From JASFEQ01 sp050122535 (lineage in GTDB: Bacteria; Desulfobacterota; DSM-4660; Desulfatiglandales; HGW-15), in the NCBI GenBank assembly GCA_050122535.1, contig JASFIT010000346.1, positions 1 through 5,221 on the forward strand: a stretch of 5,221 bases of DNA, in the 5' to 3' direction. Positions 1 to 5,221 of the stretch are shown here, in pieces; the stretch's first letter is position 1, and each line of letters starts with the position of its first letter. The notes under the pieces are model-generated. The model was given only the letters and a program-made list of their open reading frames with translations, searched no databases and was not told the origin of the DNA. Position numbers and translations under genes: made by a program.

Positions 1-780
1 TATGCCGACGCTGAAGTCATCTTGAAGAACCCTATCCATAGCCTGCCTGTAATCTGACGGGTCATGTTCTTTGGGCAGTGGATGAATCCAGCTCTTGAGG
101 TGCTCCCAAGTTTTGAATTGCTTATCAAAGGTTACACACGTTGTGTACATATGAAAGAAGGAAAACCCTTTATGCTGAATGCCCTCAATCAAAGCCTTCG
201 TAATCCCCTCAGGATCACCTGCAAATAGCCGGGCCACGAATGAAGCCCCATAGGAAAGGGCTAAAAGGGTGGCGTTGAGAGGAGTCTCCGTGCTGCCATA
301 GGGGGAGGCTTTGGTTTTGAATCCGGTTGGAGAACTGGGAGAAGGTTGGCCTTTTGTGAGACCGTAGATGGAATTATCAAAGAGCAGGTAGTTGATGTCC
401 ACATCTCTCCTTGAAATGTGAGGAAGATGTCCCCCTCCAATGGCCAGGCCGTCACCGTCTCCGCCCACTGCAAACACGGTCAGCTTGGGATTTGCCATTT
501 TCACGCCTGTGGAGACGGGCAGGGCCCTGCCATGGACCGTATGGAGTCCATAGGTGTTCGCAAAAAATGGGTAACGACCGGCACACCCGATACCTGACAC
601 GGTCACCACCTCATGATGAGGAATCCCTGATTGTTGGATGGCGTTGTTCAGCCCCTGATGGATGCCAAAATACCCGCATCCCGGGCACCAAGTGGGAAGC
701 TCGTCAGATCGCACGTCGAAGATACGAGACGCTTCTATCTGCTCTACTTGTTTGGCAAGAATATGACCCGGTGTTTTCAT
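1..780 (-). CDS. 2-oxoacid:ferredoxin oxidoreductase, beta subunit (KorB-like), 3' end outside window
   Basis: This is the TPP- and [4Fe-4S]-binding catalytic subunit that decarboxylates a 2-oxoacid with the alpha subunit, giving acyl-CoA and low-potential electrons. It is cytoplasmic. I translated 260 residues from the ATG at 780-778 to base 1 with no stop. The four cysteines expected as cluster ligands in this family are present: WCPGCG (Cys32, Cys35), GIGCAG (Cys66) and TTCVTF (Cys215). The TPP/Mg site is GGDGDGLAIGGGH (106-118), followed by FDNSIYGLTKGQ (134-145). The LTKGQ-SP loop resembles 2-oxoglutarate-type enzymes, but I cannot assign the substrate from it. Family members are usually about 280-300 residues, so only a short C-terminal piece should be missing. 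The ATG overlaps the alpha stop (ATGA), and GGAG lies 10 bases upstream at 794-791. Family assignment is very secure; substrate and gene symbol are not. Confidence 0.95.
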   Translation of the reverse strand, partial: MKTPGHILAKQVEQIEASRIFDVRSDELPTWCPGCGYFGIHQGLNNAIQQSGIPHHEVVTVSGIGCAGRYPFFANTYGLHTVHGRALPVSTGVKMANPKLTVFAVGGDGDGLAIGGGHLPHISRRDVDINYLLFDNSIYGLTKGQPSPSSPTGFKTKASPYGSTETPLNATLLALSYGASFVARLFAGDPEGITKALIEGIQHKGFSFFHMYTTCVTFDKQFKTWEHLKSWIHPLPKEHDPSDYRQAMDRVLQDDFSVGI

Positions 781-2552
781 CGTTTCGTTTCTCCAAGAAT
801 TTCTTCGATTTTTTCCAAGATAGCTGATACGGGAAAAGGAACGCCCGTTGTCCTATTCAACCGCCGAACATCTTTGCGGTGGAGGTGGCCAAGGAGGTTG
901 GCAAGTTGTCCCTCGAAATTCAATTCAGGGATAAGGACATCCGCGCATCTGTCCATGAAGCCACGAATGATATCTGCGTGATAAGGGAACAATGAGGTGA
1001 TCTTTAAAGCCCCCACCTTTAGGCCTTTTTCTTGAACCCTTTTCACGGCCTCCAATGCCGAGCCAAATGTGGAACCCCACGCAATGACCCCCACGTCCAA
1101 TTTACCTCCTGAGGAAAATTCCACCGGCGCAGGGAGATCCATAAGCGCGGTACGTATTTTACGATGACGCTTTTCAGTCATCATCATGTGGTTTTCCGGG
1201 GAGTAGTTGGGGATTCCCCTCTCCGTGTGTTCGAGGCCGGTGGTGGAGAAGTTGTAGCCCTCCATGCCTGGAATGGAGCGGGGTGAGATGCCTGATTCGG
1301 TTATTCCAAAACGTCTGTATTCCCCCTTTACAGCTTCGTCAGGATAAATATTCCAATCTGCCTTCTCTTCCTCTGAAGCATGGGGTGGGGGAACATTTTC
1401 AACCCGGTTATTCAGAAAGAAATCAGGGAGGACGATGACCGGAGTCTGGTATTTCTCTGCGAGTTGGAAACTCTTCAAGGTAAAAGCGTAGCATTCAGAT
1501 ACATTGGTGGGGGCGATGACGATACGCGGCGAATCTCCAGGCCCGCCGAACACAGCCGAATGCAGGTCTGCTTGCTCTGTTTTGGTGGGAAGCCCGGTTG
1601 ATGGGCCCCCTCTTTGGGCGTTGATGATCACCGCAGGGATTTCTGCCATGATGCCGTGGGTGATCAACTCTGTCATGAGCGCGAAACCTGGGCCTGACGT
1701 GGCGGTCATGGCCCTTTTCCCTGCAAAGAAGCTCCCCAACACCGCCCCTATTGAAGAGATCTCATCCTCCATTTGTACCAGGCGTCCCCCCCTCTCCGGC
1801 AGGGCCTTTGCCAGATATTCCATGATCGGTGTGGCGGGCGTGATGGGATATCCGAAGTATAGCTCAAGGCCGGCATCGAGAGCCCCTTGGGAGATAGCCA
1901 CATTTCCAGATAGTAGGACCTTTTTTGGTCTTTTGGCCTTCTTCGTTCGCGCAAATATTTTCTTCATTCTATCTGAAAAATTTTCTAGGGCATATGTATA
2001 TCCCGCCTCGAAGCTTTTTAGATTGGCCTCAGCAACCTTTTCTCCTTTGGGCATGAACTTCTTCTTGATGACCTCTCCAAAAGGCTCTGGGGGCACACCA
2101 AAAACAGCGGCAAACCCGCCTAGGGCCGTAAGATTTCTTCCCCGAGCGCTGCCGGCTGCCCCTGTGGCAAGATCGGTAAGCGGTAAGCCGAATAGATCCG
2201 TCCCGGGCTCAACGTGGGATGCGATAGATCTTTCTTCAGGGATGTAGGAAGGAGGGTTATTGTCGAAAAACACGGCTGAATTTTCGGCCAGGAAGGGAAT
2301 CCTTGATTGGGATTGTTCATCATCCAGAGAGATGAGCACGTGGGTGCTGTCACTGAGGGCGAGCATCTCTTTATCTCCCACGCGGGATCGGGTCACACAG
2401 CGGCCAAAACCTCTGATCTCGGCCGGGTAGGAATCAAAAGCCAATATGGAGAAACCAGCCTCTGAGAAGGTCTCATTGAGTAAGCCGCCTGCGGCGATAG
2501 TGCCATCCCCAGACATACCGCACACTTCTACTGTCATATCAACTTTGGGCAT
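777..2552 (-). CDS. 2-oxoacid:acceptor oxidoreductase, alpha subunit (fused gamma-alpha, KorA-like)
   Basis: This partner subunit of the beta protein has 591 residues when started at the ATG at 2552. Residues about 5-185 form the gamma (POR/KOR catalytic) domain, beginning VCGMSGDG at 10-17 and including AEIRGFGR (44-51). Residues about 212-420 form the alpha pyrimidine-binding domain, with the family signature YPITPATP (235-242), QMEDE (260-264), TSGPG (285-289) and QRGGPSTGLPTKTEQADL (313-330). GLEHTERG (439-446) and the PENH segment lead into the C-terminal transketolase-like domain (about 484-591). The gamma-alpha fusion and the length of about 590-610 residues are normal for the KorA-type group. 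No ferredoxin domain is present, so electrons must leave through the beta cluster. The gene starts one base after the preceding flavoprotein stop and overlaps the beta gene by four bases. In the gamma glycine motif, Asp16 stands where many relatives have Gln. The start was chosen on the GGAG site seven bases upstream; an in-frame TTG at 2600 would add 16 residues. Confidence 0.95.
   Translation of the reverse strand: MPKVDMTVEVCGMSGDGTIAAGGLLNETFSEAGFSILAFDSYPAEIRGFGRCVTRSRVGDKEMLALSDSTHVLISLDDEQSQSRIPFLAENSAVFFDNNPPSYIPEERSIASHVEPGTDLFGLPLTDLATGAAGSARGRNLTALGGFAAVFGVPPEPFGEVIKKKFMPKGEKVAEANLKSFEAGYTYALENFSDRMKKIFARTKKAKRPKKVLLSGNVAISQGALDAGLELYFGYPITPATPIMEYLAKALPERGGRLVQMEDEISSIGAVLGSFFAGKRAMTATSGPGFALMTELITHGIMAEIPAVIINAQRGGPSTGLPTKTEQADLHSAVFGGPGDSPRIVIAPTNVSECYAFTLKSFQLAEKYQTPVIVLPDFFLNNRVENVPPPHASEEEKADWNIYPDEAVKGEYRRFGITESGISPRSIPGMEGYNFSTTGLEHTERGIPNYSPENHMMMTEKRHRKIRTALMDLPAPVEFSSGGKLDVGVIAWGSTFGSALEAVKRVQEKGLKVGALKITSLFPYHADIIRGFMDRCADVLIPELNFEGQLANLLGHLHRKDVRRLNRTTGVPFPVSAILEKIEEILGETKR
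791..794 (-). promoter_or_regulatory. Shine-Dalgarno site (GGAG) for the beta subunit
   Basis: GGAG followed by A-rich sequence lies ten bases before the beta ATG (780-778), inside the last codons of the alpha gene. With the ATGA stop/start overlap it supports coupled translation of the two catalytic subunits, and it fixes the start of a gene whose end is off-window. Confidence 0.7.
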
Positions 2553-2553
2553 A

Positions 2554-3570
2554 TCAAAACTCCATCCACCATGAAATGTTGGCCCTAATACCTTTGACAA
2601 AAAAGATGCTTTCAGGCTCCACGTCCGCTTGAACTTTTCCGCCTGCCATGTTTAAAGCGGCGATGCGGCCCAAGTTCACTGCATTATCATATCCAATGGA
2701 GACCCAGTAATCCCGGATTTCGGGGTGGTAAACCTCTGCGCAATCGCCTGCAGCGTAAGCCCCCTCAAAACCCGTATTCAAGTATTCATCCACGAGCACG
2801 CCCCGTTCGATATGGAGTCCTGAGTGGGCAAGAAACTTTACATCAGGGATGAGACCGAAGAAGGCGCCCACCATGCCCGCCTCAATTTTTCGATCATCCA
2901 CCTGCACCTGCAGAGAATACTCGGAGCGGCGGACAATGCCTTTAAGTTTACGACAAGCCAAGACCTTCACCCCTTTCTGGGTGAGTTGGTGGGCAGCCTG
3001 TTCATAGATCTCTTTGTTATACCGGACGGGCCAGAAGGCTTCTTCATCAAGGATAAAGCTCACTTCTTTGCCAAGATGGAGTAAGGCCTTTGCCACAGCA
3101 AAAGAGGTGAGATCCCCCCCAATAATCAAAACGGATTCCACTTTCTCCAGCTCTCGGATCCAGCGCTTGGCGTCCGCTATGGTTTTGAGGGTGAACATAA
3201 GGTCCTCAAAGGGGTGCAGAGGTTCTGGAATCCTCGGCTTTCCTCCCACGGCCAGGATCAGGCCACTGAAGCGGATGACTTCCTTGTGATCGAGGGTGAT
3301 CTCTTTATTTTCCAAGTTCACGTCGACCACCTTCTGTCCAAGTCGCAGCTTGATCCCCTTGGACTGATAAAGCTCCAGAGGGGAGACGTAGAGCTTGTCT
3401 TCCGATACCTTTCCAGCGATGTGTTCTGGGAGAAGATTGGGTCTGTAGCACCTGAGCCTCTCCTTGTCCATCATGGTGATGCGCGCCTCAGGGAGCTTTT
3501 CTCGTAGTGTAAATGCGGCCTGATTTCCCGCCGGGCCATTCCCTATGATAACGAAATGTTCTTCTCTCAT
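2554..3570 (-). CDS. FAD-dependent pyridine nucleotide-disulfide-type oxidoreductase
   Basis: This is a 338-residue cytoplasmic flavoprotein of the rubredoxin reductase/NirB-like class. The N-terminal FAD-binding Rossmann motif is VIIGNGPAGNQAA (7-19), followed by CYRPNLLPEHIAG (41-53) and the LAVGGKPRIP linker (106-115). The second FAD motif, YAAGDCAEV, is at 272-280. The central nucleotide-binding domain should carry GxGxxG at about 151-156 but reads GGDLTS, so two of its three glycines are gone and NAD(P) binding is doubtful. I see no CxxC redox-disulfide pair of the thioredoxin reductase or lipoamide dehydrogenase type, and no Fe-S motif. At 338 residues it is shorter than typical NirB-like reductases (about 400), lacking most of the C-terminal interface domain. 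Its ATG overlaps the stop of the upstream gene (ATGA), with GGGAG eight bases upstream at 3583-3579. The setting suggests it moves electrons to or from the oxoacid oxidoreductase, or is a structural or accessory flavin subunit. The physiological partner is unknown. Confidence 0.88.
   Translation of the reverse strand: MREEHFVIIGNGPAGNQAAFTLREKLPEARITMMDKERLRCYRPNLLPEHIAGKVSEDKLYVSPLELYQSKGIKLRLGQKVVDVNLENKEITLDHKEVIRFSGLILAVGGKPRIPEPLHPFEDLMFTLKTIADAKRWIRELEKVESVLIIGGDLTSFAVAKALLHLGKEVSFILDEEAFWPVRYNKEIYEQAAHQLTQKGVKVLACRKLKGIVRRSEYSLQVQVDDRKIEAGMVGAFFGLIPDVKFLAHSGLHIERGVLVDEYLNTGFEGAYAAGDCAEVYHPEIRDYWVSIGYDNAVNLGRIAALNMAGGKVQADVEPESIFFVKGIRANISWWMEF
2560..2563 (-). promoter_or_regulatory. 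Shine-Dalgarno site (GGAG) that sets the alpha-subunit start
   Basis: On the minus strand the sequence reads GGAG, then TTTTGAT, then ATG (2552-2550), a seven-base spacing. The site lies inside the end of the preceding flavoprotein gene, whose TGA stop is at 2556-2554. Placement and spacing favour this ATG over the in-frame TTG at 2600, which lies 47 bases inside the upstream gene. The first residues after this ATG lead directly into the gamma-domain beta strand, as family members usually begin. Confidence 0.8.
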
Positions 3571-5221
3571 AACATTTTCTCCCGTGGTAACATTCGCTCA
3601 ACAAGCTCCACCTTGGTTACAGATATACAATCCACCGGGCAGACCCTCACGCACTCTCCGCATCGGATGCAACGGGCGTTGTCGATTACTATGGCGTTGA
3701 CATTTCTCCATTGGTTCGTCTCCTCGAACCCCGTAATCGCTCCGCTCTCATTGGTTTTGATTGCTTTGACCAGTTTGATGCAATCCCGAGGAGCCACATC
3801 GATGCAGTAGCGGCAGTAGATGCAACGACCGATATCGATCTCGTAGTGCAGGTAACAAAGGTAGCATCGTTTGGACTCCTCTTTAGCCTGCTCGTGAGAG
3901 TAACCCATCTCCACTTCAATATTGGGTGTCCTGAAGCGCTTTTCAATGGGGCTTAGGATCGGCATCTCTTGCCTCGGGATGAAATCCCAGGAGCGAAGCC
4001 GGTCTGTAATTTTGGTCTCTTCCAGGCGTACCGCTTTTTCACGGAATTTCTGCCCCGTAAGTTCTTCTGCGATCTTTTCAGCCGCGGCTCGGCCCCTGGC
4101 TATCGCTTCAATCACCGTACTGGGACCGGTCAGATAATCACCTGTCACGTAGAGGTTGGGGACAGCAGTACGAAAGGTCTCCTTTTCTGTGATGAGGACA
4201 CCATCCTTGTCTCTTTCTGCTGGAACATCTAGAGGTTCAGGCCTCTGCCCTGTGGCCACGATCACCGTGTCAGCGGGGAGAATGAACTCGCTTCCCTCTA
4301 TGGGCTTGATCGATCTCTTTCCATTGGGCATGACCTCTCCGGGACGGGTGCGCACGAACTCTACTCCCTCTACTTGGCCGTTGCCGATAATGCGGCGCGA
4401 GAGCATGAGGGATTTGATTTTTACGCCTTCGCGTTTCGTGTCAAATACTTCGTCCTCGGTGACCGTCAAATCTTCCTCGGTTCGACGCAGACAGATGGAC
4501 ACCTCTTCACCCCCAAGACGCAGGGCGGATCGCGCGCAATCGAACACGGTAAAGCCGGCGCCAATGACGAGGACCCTTGCACCCACACTGGGGGAGCGGC
4601 CGGACGTGACCTGAATCATGAAGTCCAGGCCGGAATGGACCCCAGGGAGACCCTCTCCGGAAATCTCCAATTTAAGGGGTTTGTAGCACCCCGCGGCCAA
4701 AAGGACGGCATCATGGTCGGCCAAAATATCTTCCACAGCCAGATCTTGACCCACTCTGACCCCTGTTTTGAGCGTAACACCCAACCTGAGGATGCTATCA
4801 ATTTCAGCTTTAAGAATGTCTCGGGGGAGTCTGAATTCAGGGATCCCGTACCTGAGCATCCCTCCGGGCTCCGCAAAGGCCTCAAAAAGGGTCACCGAGA
4901 TACCGATGGTGGATAAGTCGTGGGCAGCCGCAAGTCCAGCCGGTCCCGATCCAATGATCGCCACTGTCTTGTTGAGAGGTGCAAAAAGCTGCTCCATATA
5001 AATGTGGCCTGCCTCTTTAAAATCGGAGGCAGCCCTCTTGATATGGCAGATATTCACAGGTTTCCCAAGCTCCGGTTCACCGTGACGGCACTTGGCCTCG
5101 CAAGGGCGCGAACAGATGCGTCCCAAAACCCCAGGTAAGATATTGACTATCCGGTTGAGTTCGTAAGAACGACTGTAGCGTTCCTCAAAAAGGCATCGGA
5201 TATAAGCCGGAATATTCGTGT
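3567..5221 (-). CDS. GltD-like FAD/NAD(P)H oxidoreductase with C-terminal ferredoxin domain, 5' end outside window
   Basis: This belongs to the glutamate synthase small-subunit-like family (GltD, NfnB, KorC-like), which moves electrons between NAD(P)H, FAD and [4Fe-4S] clusters. The frame is open to the window edge, giving 550 residues in view. Residues 1-60 are the N-terminal Fe-S domain, with GRICSRPCEAKC (Cys36, 40, 44); the earlier cysteines are presumably off-window. FAD binding is IIGSGPAG (88-95), with the family block GGMLRYGIPEFRLP at 119-132. NAD(P) binding is VIGAGFTVFDCARSALRLGG (218-237), followed by LRRTEED. ATGQRPEP (322-329) and YVTGDYLTGPSTVIEA (357-372) complete the flavin fold. 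The C-terminus (about 452-535) holds CYLC, then CIYCRYCIDVAPRDC with Ala476 where the fourth ligand is usually Cys, then a canonical CIRCGECVRVCP (Cys517, 520, 523, 527). It is not glutamate synthase by context: no large subunit is seen and it precedes 2-oxoacid oxidoreductase genes. Its probable role is electron transfer between the oxoacid enzyme and NAD(P). Confidence 0.92.
   Translation of the reverse strand, partial: TNIPAYIRCLFEERYSRSYELNRIVNILPGVLGRICSRPCEAKCRHGEPELGKPVNICHIKRAASDFKEAGHIYMEQLFAPLNKTVAIIGSGPAGLAAAHDLSTIGISVTLFEAFAEPGGMLRYGIPEFRLPRDILKAEIDSILRLGVTLKTGVRVGQDLAVEDILADHDAVLLAAGCYKPLKLEISGEGLPGVHSGLDFMIQVTSGRSPSVGARVLVIGAGFTVFDCARSALRLGGEEVSICLRRTEEDLTVTEDEVFDTKREGVKIKSLMLSRRIIGNGQVEGVEFVRTRPGEVMPNGKRSIKPIEGSEFILPADTVIVATGQRPEPLDVPAERDKDGVLITEKETFRTAVPNLYVTGDYLTGPSTVIEAIARGRAAAEKIAEELTGQKFREKAVRLEETKITDRLRSWDFIPRQEMPILSPIEKRFRTPNIEVEMGYSHEQAKEESKRCYLCYLHYEIDIGRCIYCRYCIDVAPRDCIKLVKAIKTNESGAITGFEETNQWRNVNAIVIDNARCIRCGECVRVCPVDCISVTKVELVERMLPREKML
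3579..3583 (-). promoter_or_regulatory. Shine-Dalgarno site (GGGAG) for the second flavoprotein
   Basis: GGGAG lies eight bases before the ATG at 3570-3568, within the last codons of the GltD-like gene. Together with the ATGA overlap it supports the chosen start and translational coupling of the two flavoproteins. Confidence 0.75.

Noticed and set aside
261..473. Minus-strand 70-codon frame inside the beta gene
   Set aside because: It is out of frame with the beta subunit, whose conserved TPP motif and Cys215 bracket this region.
411..827. Plus-strand open frame of 138 codons across the alpha/beta junction
   Set aside because: It is antisense to conserved cysteine and TPP motifs of the beta subunit, and its translation is not protein-like.
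1504..2247. Plus-strand open frame of 247 codons antisense to the alpha subunit
   Set aside because: It lies entirely within the strongly recognised minus-strand alpha gene, and its translation is low-complexity with no family resemblance. It is best explained as a codon-bias shadow.
4374..4916. Plus-strand open frame of 180 codons antisense to the GltD-like gene
   Set aside because: It overlaps the NAD(P)/FAD domain of the real gene on the opposite strand, and no domain is recognisable in its translation.
3567..5221. Assignment of the first gene as glutamate synthase small subunit (gltD)
   Set aside because: The family fold matches, but the C-terminal ferredoxin extension and the neighbouring 2-oxoacid oxidoreductase genes argue against a role in glutamate synthesis.
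1..5221. Electron bifurcation as a firm function
   Set aside because: Two flavoproteins and several clusters make it possible, but no sequence signature seen here separates bifurcation from simple NAD(P)-linked electron transfer, so it is kept only as a hypothesis.

Overview
The window holds four genes on the minus strand, so transcription runs from base 5221 toward base 1. They are packed with no intergenic space and look like the interior of one operon. The encoded proteins are oxygen-sensitive iron-sulfur and thiamine-diphosphate (TPP) redox enzymes. This points to an anaerobic bacterium or a facultative one growing anaerobically. Base composition is roughly balanced. A Desulfobacterota-like or other anaerobic acid- or aromatic-degrading bacterium is my guess from gene content only; no taxonomic marker is present.

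In transcription order the genes are as follows. (1) 5221-3567: a GltD-like FAD/NAD(P)H oxidoreductase with a C-terminal ferredoxin-like domain; its N-terminus lies outside the window. (2) 3570-2554: a second, smaller FAD-dependent pyridine-nucleotide-disulfide-type oxidoreductase. (3) 2552-777: the 2-oxoacid:acceptor oxidoreductase alpha subunit, a fused gamma-alpha polypeptide. (4) 780-1: the TPP- and [4Fe-4S]-binding beta subunit, cut by the window edge near its C-terminus. Junctions 1/2 and 3/4 are 4-base ATGA overlaps, and junction 2/3 is a one-base gap (TGA-T-ATG). Each of the three internal starts has a GGAG-type Shine-Dalgarno sequence inside the preceding gene, which suggests translational coupling and a fixed stoichiometry.

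The likely joint function is as follows. The alpha and beta subunits oxidatively decarboxylate a 2-oxoacid (2-oxoglutarate is a plausible but unproven substrate) to its acyl-CoA. The electrons pass through the beta [4Fe-4S] cluster to a partner. No small ferredoxin (delta) subunit lies between the genes seen here; the only ferredoxin-like domain is the C-terminus of the GltD-like protein. The simplest model is a 2-oxoacid:NAD(P) oxidoreductase module with the GltD-like protein as electron exit, possibly reversible. The second flavoprotein adds an unexplained extra centre, and its nucleotide-binding glycine motif is degenerate.

Points worth a second look are the two-flavoprotein architecture, an Ala replacing the usual fourth Cys of one ferredoxin motif, the degraded GxGxxG motif, and two starts that automated calling could misplace (TTG codons at 2600 and 5126). 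No RNA genes, mobile elements, repeats, CRISPR arrays, promoters or terminators were seen, and no gene-free stretch exceeds a single base.
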